A DNA stretch of 64,000 nt from Halopiger goleimassiliensis (GTDB lineage Archaea > Halobacteriota > Halobacteria > Halobacteriales > Natrialbaceae): positions 692,217 through 756,216 of the forward strand of contig NZ_HG315691.1 in NCBI RefSeq assembly GCF_000455345.1. Direction: 5' to 3'. Below the pieces are notes generated by a model. The model had not been told where the DNA came from, did not search any database, and saw only the letters and a program-made list of their open reading frames with translations. Position numbers and translations under genes: made by a program. This document shows positions 27,057-35,862 of the stretch, in pieces (position 1 is the first letter of the stretch; every line of letters begins with the position of its first letter).

Positions 27057-28121
27057 ATGACTGGAGCCGAGGACGGCGACCGGACGGGAGCGGACGATCC
27101 TGACCCGGATCGTCCCCGCGAGGTCCCCGCGGACGACGGGGCCGACGAGTTCGGCCGCGATCACCAGCCCGTCGACGAGACGTCGTCCCGAGCGGACGAA
27201 TCGACCGCCGACCGCCGCATTACGGTCGACCTCGACGAGTCGGCGTCGGAGCCGCCGGAGCGGGATCCCGACCGGGACCCGGTCGCGACGGGGCCGGATC
27301 CGGGTCCGAACGCCGACCGGAACTGGACGGTCCTGCTGGTCGCGCTCTCGCTGACGGCGCTCGCCACGGCGGGCGTGATCGCCGTCACGGCGGACGGGTT
27401 CGATCCCGTCGCCGGCGCGGGACTGCTCGGCGTCGGCTTTCTCGCACTGGCTGGCCTCACCTGGCAGTCGGAGTCGCGCCTCGTCGCGACCCTCTCGGCG
27501 GGCTGGGCGGAACACAGACGCTACACCCTGTTCGCGACCGGGCTGTTCGCGGTCGGCATCGGGATCGGTGCCCTCCTGCTGTTCGCGGGCGTCGACCTGC
27601 TCGAGATGATCGCCGAACTGTTCGCCGAGGAGTTCGAGGACCTGCTCCCCGCGGAGGGCTCCGGCGAGATCCAGATTACGGCGACGTGGTTCGTCGTGAA
27701 CAACAGTCAGCCGTTCTTCCTCTCGATCGTCGGCGCGCTCTCGCTCGGCCTGCTGACGGCGTTCGTCATGGTCTTCAACGGCATCATCGTCGGAAACCTC
27801 GGTGCCGCCGTCGCCGGTGACGTCGGCGTCGACTTCATCATCGTCGGCCTGGTTCCACACGGGGTCTTCGAACTGGCCGCGCTGTTTATCGCCTCCGGGG
27901 TCGGGTTCCGGCTCATCTATCGGTTCGGCGAACGTCTCCTCGGCAGTCGCGACGCGTTCGTCACGAAACCGTACCTCGCCCGAACGGTCGCCCTCGTCGC
28001 GTTCGCCTGGCTGTTGCTCGTGCTCGCGGCCTTCGTCGAGGCGTACGTCACGTCGACGCTCCTCGAGATACTCTACTCCGATCCGGGGGTCGGGTCCGAG
28101 GGCCTGACCCGGATCCCGTAG
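27057..28121 (+). CDS. SpoIIM-like (stage II sporulation M family) membrane protein
   Basis: A ~354-residue membrane protein. A long acidic, disordered N-terminus (~100 residues) precedes two hydrophobic segments, then a SpoIIM/DUF95 domain (~150-345) with the typical NNSQPFFLSIVGALSLGL loop and GLVPHGVFELAALFIASG motif. In spore formers SpoIIM belongs to an engulfment complex; archaeal members are conserved but unassigned and may remodel membranes. Start set at MTGAEDGDRTG, where the acidic composition begins. Confidence 0.85.
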   Translation: MTGAEDGDRTGADDPDPDRPREVPADDGADEFGRDHQPVDETSSRADESTADRRITVDLDESASEPPERDPDRDPVATGPDPGPNADRNWTVLLVALSLTALATAGVIAVTADGFDPVAGAGLLGVGFLALAGLTWQSESRLVATLSAGWAEHRRYTLFATGLFAVGIGIGALLLFAGVDLLEMIAELFAEEFEDLLPAEGSGEIQITATWFVVNNSQPFFLSIVGALSLGLLTAFVMVFNGIIVGNLGAAVAGDVGVDFIIVGLVPHGVFELAALFIASGVGFRLIYRFGERLLGSRDAFVTKPYLARTVALVAFAWLLLVLAAFVEAYVTSTLLEILYSDPGVGSEGLTRIP

Positions 28122-28201
28122 CACCGGCGGTCGGTCTCGAAGCGGTACCAGTTCGCAGGAATCGACGGGCGGTTTTTGTCGGTACGGTGTAAGATCGACG
28201 T

Positions 28202-28705
28202 ATGACGTTCGTCGTTCCCTTCGACGGCTCCGACCTCGCCGAAGCCGCGCTCGTCCGCGCGGCGGAGTTCAGTGACGCACTCGAGGAGCCGGTGCTGGCG
28301 GTGAGCGTGATTCCCGAGGGAAACGCCGAGTACGCGCGGGAACGGGGCTGGATCGGCCCGGAGGAGGCGTACGACCTCGAGGCGGTCGTGGCGACGCTCC
28401 ACCGGCAGGTGACGGACCTCCACCCGGCCGCGAACTTCAGGCACGCCCTCGTCGACCGGTACGCGCCGTCGGGAACGATCTCGAAGCGGATCCGCCAGCT
28501 GGCGCGGGAGGTCGACGCCTCGATGGTCGTCGTCGGCAGCGAGAACGCGGGACGAGTCGTCAACGCGATGGCGACGGTCGGCACGAGCGTGGCCGCGGAC
28601 GAGGCCTACGACGTCGTGATCGTTCGCCACCGTCGCCCCTCGAAGATCGCTTCCGTGCGGGGGGACGAGGCGTCGTATCCGTCGGGGTTTCGGAGGGACG
28701 ATTGA
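28202..28705 (+). CDS. Universal stress protein (UspA family)
   Basis: A 167-residue Usp domain protein starting at the first core strand ([17 protein letters not shown]) with a later [21 protein letters not shown] region. The usual G-x2-G-x9-GS phosphate loop is altered (GSENAGR, then VGTS), so ATP binding is uncertain. A ~25-residue basic/acidic tail follows the domain. It is the second Usp in the window and shares little beyond the fold with the one at 10.7 kb. Confidence 0.85.
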   Translation: MTFVVPFDGSDLAEAALVRAAEFSDALEEPVLAVSVIPEGNAEYARERGWIGPEEAYDLEAVVATLHRQVTDLHPAANFRHALVDRYAPSGTISKRIRQLAREVDASMVVVGSENAGRVVNAMATVGTSVAADEAYDVVIVRHRRPSKIASVRGDEASYPSGFRRDD

Positions 28706-28780
28706 TCGTTCGAGCGACCGAACCACGCGCTCGAGCGGGCCACCGCAACGGGTTTTGGACTCGCCGTACGAGCCACGCGT

Positions 28781-29341
28781 ATGCGACTGTTCGTCAGCGT
28801 CGACCTGCCCGACGAGATGGCGTCGGCGGTCGCCGACCTGCAGGCGGAGTTCGCGGACGCGAGCGGCCTCAACGTCACCGATCCCGAACAGGCCCACGTC
28901 ACCCTGAAGTTCCTCGGCGACGTGGACGAGGACCGCGTCCCCGCCCTCGAGCGCGAACTGGCGGCCGCCGTCGACGACGCGGGGGTCGACCCCTTCACGG
29001 TGCGCTACGGGGGACTCGGGGTCTTCCCGAGCCTCGAGTACATCAGCGTCGTCTGGTTCGGCGTCGAGGAGGGCGGCGAGCGACTGACGCGCCTCCACGA
29101 GGCCGTCGAGGAGCGGACGACGGCGATGGGGTTCGACCCGGAGGACCACGACTTTACGCCCCACGTCACGCTCGCGCGGATGGAACACGCCGGCGGCAAG
29201 GACCTCGTCCAGGACCTCGTCCGGGAGCGCGATCCGACCGTCGGCGAGACGACCGTCGAGGAGATCCGACTGACCGAGAGCACGCTGACCGACGACGGGC
29301 CGGTGTATTCGACGGTTGCCTCGTTCCCGCTCGCGGAGTAA
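28781..29341 (+). CDS. thpR: RNA 2',3'-cyclic phosphodiesterase (2H family)
   Basis: A 186-residue 2H phosphoesterase (LigT/ThpR type) that opens 2',3'-cyclic phosphates on RNA ends. Both catalytic HxT motifs are present: HVTLKF at about residue 44 and HVTLAR near 129. Length and the RLFVSVDLP start match the family. In archaea the gene often lies near tRNA-processing functions; here it precedes the ribosomal rpl39e operon and may be independently expressed. Confidence 0.92.
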   Translation: MRLFVSVDLPDEMASAVADLQAEFADASGLNVTDPEQAHVTLKFLGDVDEDRVPALERELAAAVDDAGVDPFTVRYGGLGVFPSLEYISVVWFGVEEGGERLTRLHEAVEERTTAMGFDPEDHDFTPHVTLARMEHAGGKDLVQDLVRERDPTVGETTVEEIRLTESTLTDDGPVYSTVASFPLAE

Positions 29342-29463
29342 CTTGTGTCGCCGGGTTCGACGGTACCTCCGACGAACTGGCGCTATGTGGCCCGTTCGAC
29401 GGCTCGAGCGGCCGCGTTCGCGCGGCGGAGCGGCGGCAGACCGGCGTCCACCAGATGGACAAG

Positions 29464-29471
29464 ATTTTAAG
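29464..29471 (+). promoter_or_regulatory. TATA box of the rpl39e-rpl31e-eif6 operon
   Basis: ATTTTAAG lies about 29 nt before the rpl39e ATG, the spacing expected for a leaderless haloarchaeal transcript. The following genes have 2-base gaps, so this is probably the main promoter for all three. Confidence 0.65.
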
Positions 29472-29496
29472 CCAGCGTGGGCTACGTTCGGCTACT

Positions 29497-29649
29497 ATGG
29501 GTAAGAAATCGAAGGGCAAGAAAAAGCGCCTCGCCAAACTCGACAAGCAGAACAGCCGCGTTCCGACGTGGGTCATGCTCAAGACGGACATGGAAACGAC
29601 GCGGAACCCGAAGCGACGCAACTGGCGACGTAGCGACACCGACGAGTAA
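29497..29649 (+). CDS. rpl39e: Large-subunit ribosomal protein eL39
   Basis: A 50-residue basic ribosomal protein ([20 protein letters not shown], then [11 protein letters not shown]) that lines the peptide exit tunnel in archaea and eukaryotes. The full family length is present. First gene of a tightly packed translation operon; rpl31e starts 2 bases after its stop. It is one of the few strongly basic proteins in the window, as expected. Confidence 0.96.
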   Translation: MGKKSKGKKKRLAKLDKQNSRVPTWVMLKTDMETTRNPKRRNWRRSDTDE

Positions 29650-29651
29650 TC

Positions 29652-29930
29652 ATGAGTGCAAGCGACTTCGAAGAACGCGTCGTAACGGTCCCGCTGCGGG
29701 ACGTCAAGAAGGGAGCGAACCACGAGGCCGCGGATCTGGCGATGCGACTGGTCCGCGAACACCTCGCGAAACACTTCGCGGTCGACGAGGACGCGGTCCG
29801 CCTCGACCCCTCGATCAACGAAGCGGTCTGGTCGAACGGCCGGTCCAACCCGCCGCGCAAACTGCGCGTGCGAGCGGCCCGCTTCGACGAAGAGGGTGAG
29901 GCCGTCGTCGAGGCCGAGGTCGCCGACTAA
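29652..29930 (+). CDS. rpl31e: Large-subunit ribosomal protein eL31
   Basis: A 92-residue ribosomal protein near the exit-tunnel mouth of the large subunit. Family pattern: [31 protein letters not shown], then [16 protein letters not shown]. Short spacing to rpl39e upstream and eif6 downstream (2 bases each) indicates one operon; the C-terminus is acidic (haloarchaeal adaptation). Confidence 0.96.
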   Translation: MSASDFEERVVTVPLRDVKKGANHEAADLAMRLVREHLAKHFAVDEDAVRLDPSINEAVWSNGRSNPPRKLRVRAARFDEEGEAVVEAEVAD

Positions 29931-29932
29931 AC

Positions 29933-30598
29933 TTGCAACGTCTCGCCTTCGCCGGGTCGGCCTACGTCGGCGTCTTCGCGACGGCGACCGACTCGAGCGT
30001 GCTCGTTCGTCCCGACGTCGACGACGACGTGGTCGCCGACCTGGAAGCGGAACTCGACGCGTCCGCGATCCAGACGACCGTCGGTGGCTCCTCGACGGTC
30101 GGCGCGTTAGCGACGGGCAACGAGAACGGACTGCTCGTCAGTTCCCGGGTCCTCGAGTACGAACGCGACCGGCTCGAGGAAGCCCTCGACGTCCCCGTCA
30201 CGGAGCTTCCGGGGAAGATCAACGCCGCCGGCAACGTCGTGCTGGCCAACGACTACGGCGCGTACGTCCACCCCGACCTCCCCCGGGAGACGGTTCGACT
30301 CGTCGCGGACGCCCTCGAGGTGCCGGTCGAACGCGGCGACCTCGCGGGCGTCCGGACCGTCGGGACGGCTGCCGTCGCGACGAACGAGGGGGTGCTCTGT
30401 CACCCGAAGGCGACCGACGAGGAACTGGATTTCCTCGAGGAGGCGCTCGACGTCCGGGCCGACGTCGGCACGGTCAACTACGGCGCGCCGCTGGTCGGCT
30501 CGGGACTGATCGCGAACGCGGGCGGCTACGTCGTCGGCGAGGACACCACCGGTCCCGAACTCGGCCGGATCGAAGACGCACTGGGCTACATCGACTGA
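29933..30598 (+). CDS. eif6: Translation initiation factor aIF6
   Basis: A 221-residue anti-association factor that binds the large subunit near eL24/uL14 and blocks premature joining. The pseudo-fivefold repeat is visible as recurring glycine-rich units ([40 protein letters not shown]). The initiation codon is TTG (29933-29935), 2 bases after the rpl31e stop; no ATG lies near, and the family start ([13 protein letters not shown]) agrees. TTG initiation may keep synthesis below the ribosomal proteins. Confidence 0.95.
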   Translation: MQRLAFAGSAYVGVFATATDSSVLVRPDVDDDVVADLEAELDASAIQTTVGGSSTVGALATGNENGLLVSSRVLEYERDRLEEALDVPVTELPGKINAAGNVVLANDYGAYVHPDLPRETVRLVADALEVPVERGDLAGVRTVGTAAVATNEGVLCHPKATDEELDFLEEALDVRADVGTVNYGAPLVGSGLIANAGGYVVGEDTTGPELGRIEDALGYID

Positions 30599-30712
30599 CT
30601 CGCGGCGACTCGAGCACTCTTCCGCCGGCTGCCGATCGTGGCGACCGTCTGGTGGCCGATCGCCGGTGTCGCCACCGGCAACTACATTTACTCGAGACCG
30701 AGTACACACTCT

Positions 30713-31027
30713 ATGGCTTGGCAGGATCTGATCTTCTTGGTCGGGAGTTTGCTCACGGTGGTCGTCCTCGTTCCCGCCGCTCGAGACGTCGAGGCGCGGA
30801 TTCCGCTCGTAACGAGTCTCCCGAAGATGGCCCTCGGCGCGGTGTACGCGGTCACCTTCGCCTCGTTGGGGATGTACCTCGCGGCGGTCGGACTGGTCGC
30901 GACCGGCGTCATGTGGTGGCTGATCGCGGCCTTCCGGTCGCCGAACGGTCTGTCGTTTCGACTGCGTCGTTCCCGGAAGACGACCGTCGAGGGTCCCCAC
31001 CAGTCGTTCGGCGGTACCGACGATTGA
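30713..31027 (+). CDS. Small membrane protein, unknown function
   Basis: A 104-residue protein with three hydrophobic segments (LIFLVGSLLTVVVLVP, MALGAVYAVTFASLGMYLAAV and GLVATGVMWWLIAAF) and a basic C-terminal tail (FRLRRSRKTT). Resembles widespread haloarchaeal small membrane proteins without assigned role. It is the first gene of the accessory block separating eif6 from rpl18a. A TATA-like ACATTTACT precedes it by about 30 nt. Confidence 0.7.
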   Translation: MAWQDLIFLVGSLLTVVVLVPAARDVEARIPLVTSLPKMALGAVYAVTFASLGMYLAAVGLVATGVMWWLIAAFRSPNGLSFRLRRSRKTTVEGPHQSFGGTDD

Positions 31028-31219
31028 TACGAGATGCTGGACGCCAGTTTGGACGCGACCGCTGTCCGTCCCGAAAGCACACCGGTAACTCGCAGACCGT
31101 ATACCGCGGTTTCTCCTTAGAACTCGTTCTCTCACTGATCGTTTGCTGCACGACCGAGTCGTCGCCGATACGTCTCGAGAACGCTCGTTCTGTAGTTCGG
31201 TATAGCACGACCTCCCTCA

Positions 31220-31258
31220 ACTTATATCAGGACACACTCCGTATCGTCGGATATGAGT
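31220..31258. promoter_or_regulatory. TATA box and imperfect inverted repeat at the 31.25 kb module
   Basis: ACTTATATC (31220-31228) contains the TATA-like box, 26 nt before the ATG. It is mirrored, with one mismatch, by GATATGAGT (31250-31258), which contains the start codon. A DNA-binding product of the first gene could cover both promoter and initiation site, giving autoregulation (inference). Confidence 0.45.
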
Positions 31259-31795
31259 GACCAACCGTCGGACGACGAAGCCGGACTGGCGGAGCGACAG
31301 ACGACTGGCCAGGACCGCGTGCGGATGGTCGCTCGACAGCTCGCCGAACCCCGAACGGCGAACTGGATCGCGTCGGAGGCCGACTGGTCGCACGAGCCGA
31401 CGAAACGAGTTCTCGAGCGACTCGTCGACGACGGTGTGCTTCGTCGTGACGAAAGCGGGGCGCACACGACGTACTATCCGGATTATCGACGACAGGCGAT
31501 CGCGGAAGCGACGCGGCTTCGGGACAGCGGGCACTCGGTCGAGGATCTGACCGATCGAGTCGCAGAGATGAAAGCCGACATCCGGGAGTGGAAGGCCGAG
31601 TTCGACGTCGACTCACCCAACCAGCTCCGGGCGACGATCGCCGATGACGAGCTCGATCCCGAGGCCGAAGCTCGACGCCGAGAAATCGCCCGCGAATGGG
31701 AACGCCTCGAGCACCGGATCGAGATCGTCGGCTTCACGATCCGCGAGTGGGATTTCCTCGCGCCGGACGCGAACGGCGTAGCGGTCAACGGGTGA
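31253..31795 (+). CDS. Winged-helix protein, first gene of pair A
   Basis: A 180-residue protein with an N-terminal winged-helix DNA-binding domain (~20-80; ARQLAEPRTANWIASEADWSHEPTKRVLERLVDDG) and an alpha-helical C-terminal half (IAEATRLRDSGHSVEDLTDRV, then WERLEHRIEIVGFTIREWDFL). It probably starts leaderless. The partner begins 3 bases after its stop. The same two-gene arrangement with similar domain layout recurs at 54.2 kb. Likely role is repressor/antitoxin-like control of its own operon; this is inference, and I know no experimentally described homologue. Confidence 0.75.
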   Translation: MSDQPSDDEAGLAERQTTGQDRVRMVARQLAEPRTANWIASEADWSHEPTKRVLERLVDDGVLRRDESGAHTTYYPDYRRQAIAEATRLRDSGHSVEDLTDRVAEMKADIREWKAEFDVDSPNQLRATIADDELDPEAEARRREIAREWERLEHRIEIVGFTIREWDFLAPDANGVAVNG

Positions 31796-31798
31796 TGG

Positions 31799-32248
31799 AT
31801 GTCGGTTCCACATCCCGGAGGCGACCCGAACGCGCAACTGTACGAACAGCTCAAACGGGACGTCCTCGAGCGGGCTCCGCAGGTCGAGTTGGTCGAGTAC
31901 GTTCCGAACGAAATCGAAGCGAGGTCGCTCCGGGCAACCGTCGATCCACACCGGCTCGACCCACCGACTGGTCCCGAATCGCCCGAACTCACTGTGAAGT
32001 GGTATCGACAGACGCCCCGCGATTGGTTCCACGTCGACTACAGCGATCCGAACACCGGCTTCCACGCAGGCTGGCACCAGGACGAGGACCACCCCGACCT
32101 CGGCTACGCACACGTTCAGGTCGCCGTCGGCGACGAAACGGATCGTCGAGGCGTCGAGTTCGATCACGAAACGCCTTCCCTCGTGCTCTGGGAGATCGTC
32201 GAGTCGCTGTTCGAGGAGGTTCTTCCGACGTACACTGAGCCGGCGTAG
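31799..32248 (+). CDS. Small Trp/His-rich partner protein of pair A
   Basis: A 149-residue acidic protein. Its core (ARSLRATVDPHR, ELTVKWYRQ, FHVDYSD, GWHQDEDHPDLGYAHVQV) aligns by eye with the product at 54.72 kb (PRALEATLDSRR, RLDVRWFTT, FHYVET, CHWDRHPNAHDARFHFH). Conserved Trp, His and Asp could form an active or metal site. The size, the coupling to a winged-helix gene and the duplication recall toxin-antitoxin modules of the TumE kind, but that assignment is tentative. Confidence 0.72.
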   Translation: MSVPHPGGDPNAQLYEQLKRDVLERAPQVELVEYVPNEIEARSLRATVDPHRLDPPTGPESPELTVKWYRQTPRDWFHVDYSDPNTGFHAGWHQDEDHPDLGYAHVQVAVGDETDRRGVEFDHETPSLVLWEIVESLFEEVLPTYTEPA

Positions 32249-32272
32249 CCAGCCGTTCTTCCGTCCGCACCG

Positions 32273-32584
32273 TTATCGCCGCTCGAACTCGTGTAACACG
32301 ACCTCGCTATCGTCGTCCCACGCGAAGTTCTCGTGGGCGCGCTCGAGCAACCGGCGGTAAGCCTCGAGGTCGTCCATTCCCTCCGCCTGGGCGTCCTCGT
32401 CGGTGAGGTCCCCCAGCGTTCGTTCGGTGACGTCGGTCACCTCGAACGTCGTCCCGTCGATGGTGAACGTGTCGCCCTCCGCGGCGTACTGGTGGCCGCG
32501 GTGGATCTGTGTGACCTCGCCCTCGAGGGCGTCCCGTTGCATCCGGTCGTTCGGGAGCAACTCGCCGGGTTCGATTTCGCTCAT
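32273..32584 (-). CDS. ASCH-domain-like protein
   Basis: A 103-residue acidic protein with features of the ASCH fold: an initial strand near GELLPNDRMQRDALEG, TIDGTTFEVTDVTERTLGDLTDEDA in the middle and FAWDDDSEVVLHEFERR at the end. ASCH domains resemble PUA and are thought to bind RNA, some hydrolysing modified nucleosides. Convergent with pair A. The family call rests on pattern recognition only. Confidence 0.62.
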   Translation of the reverse strand: MSEIEPGELLPNDRMQRDALEGEVTQIHRGHQYAAEGDTFTIDGTTFEVTDVTERTLGDLTDEDAQAEGMDDLEAYRRLLERAHENFAWDDDSEVVLHEFERR

Positions 32585-32653
32585 AGCTGTGAGTACGGCG
32601 TCGCGGCTAAAGCCGTTTGTCGTGTGGTCCCGGCGTCCAGTGGTCGGTCCGTC

Positions 32654-33706
32654 TCACTCGAACGCGATCCGTTCGGTTTCCGGGTCGATCGTCACGGTCC
32701 CGCCGATCGGAACGGGGACGATAGGGTTCGTGTGACCGAAGTCGACGCCGAGGACGATCGGTGCGCTCTCGTTGTATCGCGTGACGACGTCGAGGATCGC
32801 CTCGTGGATTCGCTCCCGGTAGGCCTCGCGCTCCTCGCGCGACCGGTCGACGCGGTGCGAGCGGGCTTTGACCCGGCCGACGAGGACGCCGGCGAACCGT
32901 TCGAGCAACCCTCGTTCGCCCATCGCCAACAGCTTCCGACGAACGACAGGGGGCTCGGGCAACTCTTCCGACGTCTCGAGCAGCAACACCGTCCCCTCGA
33001 GTGCCTCGGGCGACGGCGCGTACCGATCCGTGGTCAACTGGAGAGCGGTGACCTCGAAGCTGCCGCCCCAGGTTCGCCCCTCGACGGGCTCGTCCCCGCC
33101 GTGCCACGACCAGCCCGGGTTCTCCTCCATCTCCGGCGATCGCTCGAGGTTGTCGGGATCTGCCCACTCGAGGTCCTGGTCCGTGAATTCGGATGCGGGA
33201 TCGATGGGGCCGATCGAGTCCTCGAACAGTGCCGATCGAATGCTGGACGCCAGGTAGTCGGGGAACGCCCCCGGAAACGCGAACTCGGTGAGCACGTTCC
33301 CGCCGTAGTACGAGACGATGCCGTGGTTCCAGAGGAACTGCGCGAGGTTCGTGTTGTCGCTGGTGCCGTAGAATCGAGTGGGGTTCTCCCGGAGGACGTC
33401 CCCGTCCAGGTGCTTGAGGATCCGGAGCTGATCGTTGCCGCCGATCGTCGCGATCACGCCGCGAATATCGGGATCCGCGAACGCGCGTTCGACGTCCTGC
33501 GCTCGCTGTTCGGGGTGTTCTGAGAGTGTCTCGTGGTCCATCGTTGCCGTCGGGTATTCGACCGGTTCGAGGTCGAATACCGACCGGATTCGCTCGAGAC
33601 CACGCTCGTAGACGTGCGGGAAGGCCGCCGCAAGACCGGAGGAAGGTGCGACGATTGCGACCTTATCTCCGGGCTCGAGCGGCGGTGGCGTGACGAAATC
33701 GACCAT
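32654..33706 (-). CDS. S66-family peptidase (LD-carboxypeptidase-like)
   Basis: A 350-residue serine peptidase homologue. The nucleophile segment FYGTSDNTNL, the N-terminal VAIVAPSSGLAAAFPHVYERG and the C-terminal VLGVDFGHTNPIVPVPIGG (with the catalytic His) follow the S66 pattern. Bacterial relatives trim murein tetrapeptides or cleave microcin C-type peptides; haloarchaea have no murein, so a detoxification or peptide-processing role is more likely. Length agrees with family. Confidence 0.85.
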   Translation of the reverse strand: MVDFVTPPPLEPGDKVAIVAPSSGLAAAFPHVYERGLERIRSVFDLEPVEYPTATMDHETLSEHPEQRAQDVERAFADPDIRGVIATIGGNDQLRILKHLDGDVLRENPTRFYGTSDNTNLAQFLWNHGIVSYYGGNVLTEFAFPGAFPDYLASSIRSALFEDSIGPIDPASEFTDQDLEWADPDNLERSPEMEENPGWSWHGGDEPVEGRTWGGSFEVTALQLTTDRYAPSPEALEGTVLLLETSEELPEPPVVRRKLLAMGERGLLERFAGVLVGRVKARSHRVDRSREEREAYRERIHEAILDVVTRYNESAPIVLGVDFGHTNPIVPVPIGGTVTIDPETERIAFE

Positions 33707-33850
33707 GTCGATCGTTTCTGACTTGTCGGTCCGTCTTCAAGGTACGTGTGGTGTGTGGACGTCGAGCACTGTTCGGACAGCGGGCGACTCCGGACGCGCG
33801 CCTTCCGACGGAAGGGAAGATTCTTCCGACTGCCTGCCGGAGTGAGTGAC

Positions 33851-34024
33851 ATGAGCCAGTTTACGGTTACCGGTCGGTTCAAGACCCGCGACGGCTTCGC
33901 GGAGTTCGAGAAGACGATCGACGCCGAGAACGAAGACGTCGCCCGTGAACACGCCTACGCCCAGCTCGGGAGCCAGCACGGGCTCAAGCGGACGCAGATC
34001 GAACTCGAGGAGGTAACCCAATGA
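33851..34024 (+). CDS. rpl18a: Ribosomal protein eL20/L18Ae (LX)
   Basis: A 57-residue ribosomal protein of the L18Ae/LX type (FTVTGRFKTRDGFAEFEKTIDAENEDVAREHAYAQLGSQHGLKR). The ATG is preceded by a GGAGTGAGTGA stretch that could act as a ribosome-binding site. Its last codons overlap the prefoldin start by 4 bases, so the two are translationally coupled. In many haloarchaea it lies close to eif6; here 3.2 kb of accessory genes intervene. Confidence 0.93.
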   Translation: MSQFTVTGRFKTRDGFAEFEKTIDAENEDVAREHAYAQLGSQHGLKRTQIELEEVTQ

Positions 34025-34470
34025 GCCAGCAACAGCTCCAGCAGCTCTCCCAGGAACTCCAGGAGATTCAACAGCAAATCGAAGCCCTCCAGACGAACGT
34101 CGAGGCCGTCCAGGAGGAAAAATCGGAGGTCGACGAGGCGATCGATGCCCTCGAGACCCTCGAGACGGACTCGACGGTGCAGGTCCCGATCGGCGGGGGT
34201 GCCTACCTCCGGGCGACGATCGAGGACATCGACGAAGTGATCGTCGATCTCGGTGCGGACTACGCCGCCGAACTCGAGGAGGACGACGCCGTCTCTGCCC
34301 TCGAGAACAAGAAAGCGCACCTCGACGACCGGATCGACGAACTCAACGCGGAGATCGCCGAACTCGAGACCGAGAGCGAGGAACTCGAGCAACAGGCCCA
34401 GCAACTCCAGCAGCAGGCGATGCAACAGCAGCTTCAGGGAATGGGTGGCCAGGGGCAGGACGACCAGTAA
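34021..34470 (+). CDS. pfdA: Prefoldin alpha subunit
   Basis: A 149-residue co-chaperone subunit that delivers unfolded proteins to the thermosome. It has N- and C-terminal coiled coils (LQQLSQELQEIQQQIEALQTN; LEQQAQQLQQQAMQQQLQ) around a beta-hairpin core (VQVPIGGGAYLRATI), as in the alpha class. The Gln-rich C-terminus is longer than in thermophiles. Overlaps rpl18a by 4 bases and precedes ftsY by 9 bases: a protein-synthesis and targeting operon. Confidence 0.95.
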   Translation: MSQQQLQQLSQELQEIQQQIEALQTNVEAVQEEKSEVDEAIDALETLETDSTVQVPIGGGAYLRATIEDIDEVIVDLGADYAAELEEDDAVSALENKKAHLDDRIDELNAEIAELETESEELEQQAQQLQQQAMQQQLQGMGGQGQDDQ

Positions 34471-34479
34471 CGCCGACCC

Positions 34480-35814
34480 ATGTTCGACAACCTGAAGGAG
34501 AAACTGGGGAGCTTCCGCAAGGACGCCGAGGAGGCGGCCGAGGAGAACGTCGAAGAAGTCGACGAGGACGAACTCGACGAGGAGGAGCTGGCGGACGCCG
34601 ACCTCGAGGCCGACGCCGAGGCCGCGGAAGCCCCCGATACTACCCCCGAACCGGGAGCCGACGCCGAGGCGGAACCCCGGGCCGAACCCGAGGCTGCCGC
34701 CGCGACCGATACGGCGGAGGCCCGGACGGGAACCGAGACCGAGCCGGCGACGGCCGCCGACGCGACGGTGGCCGACGACGAACACGCAGAACCCGACGCG
34801 ACGGCCGAACCGTCGGCGACGGCTGACGCCACAGCGGCCGACGCCGAGGCGGATCTCGAGTCCGAGCCCGAACCGGCGGAGGAAGACGACGAGGAAGACG
34901 GAGACGAGAGCGGGAACAACTCCACCGGCTTCGGCCGCAAGGCCAAGTCCCTCGTCAAGGGCAAGTTCGTCATCGAGGAGGAAGACCTCGAAGATCCGCT
35001 CTACGAACTCGAGATGGCGCTGCTCTCGAGCGACGTCGAGATGAACGTCGCCCAGGAGATCCTCGACACCATCCGGGACGAACTGGTCGGCGAGACCCGG
35101 ACCTTCACGACCTCGACGGGCGAGGTCGTCGAGGACGCCCTTCGCGAGGCGATCCACGACGTGATCAGCGTCGGCCAGTTCGACTTCGACCAGCGGATCG
35201 CCGACGCGGAGAAACCGGTCACCATCGTCTTCACCGGCGTCAACGGCGTCGGGAAGACGACCTCGATCGCCAAGCTGAGCCGCTACTTCGAACAGCGGGG
35301 CTACTCGACGGTGATGGCCAACGGCGACACCTACCGCGCCGGCGCGAACGAACAGATCGAGGAACACGCCGACGCGCTCGACACGAAGCTCATCACCCAC
35401 GAACAGGGCGGCGACCCCGCCGCAGTCCTGTACGACGGCGTCGAGTACGCCGAGGCCAACGACGTCGATATCGTTCTCGGCGACACCGCCGGTCGGCTCC
35501 ACACCAACGAGGGCCTGATGGACCAGCTCGAGAAGATCGACCGCGTCGTCGACCCCGACCTGACGCTGTTCGTCGACGAGGCGGTGGCGGGCCAGGACGC
35601 CGTCAACCGCGCCCGCGAGTTCAACGAGGCCGCGGAGATCGACGGCGCGATCCTGACGAAGGCCGACGCCGACTCCAACGGCGGCGCGGCGATCTCGATC
35701 GCCCACGTCACCGGGAAGCCGATCCTGTTCCTCGGCGTCGGGCAGGGGTACGACGACCTCGAGCGGTTCGATCCCGACGAGATGGTGGATCGACTGCTCG
35801 AGGACGACTCCTGA
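34480..35814 (+). CDS. ftsY: Signal recognition particle receptor FtsY
   Basis: A 444-residue SRP GTPase that docks ribosome-nascent-chain-SRP complexes at the membrane. A ~140-residue highly acidic, Ala/Glu-rich N-terminal domain (haloarchaeal style) precedes the N domain, then the G domain with G1 GVNGVGKTTSIAKL, GDTYRAGANEQ, DTAGRLHTN and TKADADSNGG. The C-terminal LGVGQGYDDLERFDP matches the family. Its partner Ffh is encoded at 55.3 kb. Confidence 0.96.
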   Translation: MFDNLKEKLGSFRKDAEEAAEENVEEVDEDELDEEELADADLEADAEAAEAPDTTPEPGADAEAEPRAEPEAAAATDTAEARTGTETEPATAADATVADDEHAEPDATAEPSATADATAADAEADLESEPEPAEEDDEEDGDESGNNSTGFGRKAKSLVKGKFVIEEEDLEDPLYELEMALLSSDVEMNVAQEILDTIRDELVGETRTFTTSTGEVVEDALREAIHDVISVGQFDFDQRIADAEKPVTIVFTGVNGVGKTTSIAKLSRYFEQRGYSTVMANGDTYRAGANEQIEEHADALDTKLITHEQGGDPAAVLYDGVEYAEANDVDIVLGDTAGRLHTNEGLMDQLEKIDRVVDPDLTLFVDEAVAGQDAVNRAREFNEAAEIDGAILTKADADSNGGAAISIAHVTGKPILFLGVGQGYDDLERFDPDEMVDRLLEDDS

Positions 35815-35862
35815 CGGGCGTCGACGCTGCGGGGGTCGTCGACCGATCGCTTTTTGCCTCTC

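Noticed and set aside
33955-35706. 583-codon minus-strand frame across rpl18a, pfdA and ftsY
   Set aside because: Val/Leu/Gly/Arg-rich antisense shadow; the plus strand has complete GTPase and prefoldin motifs.
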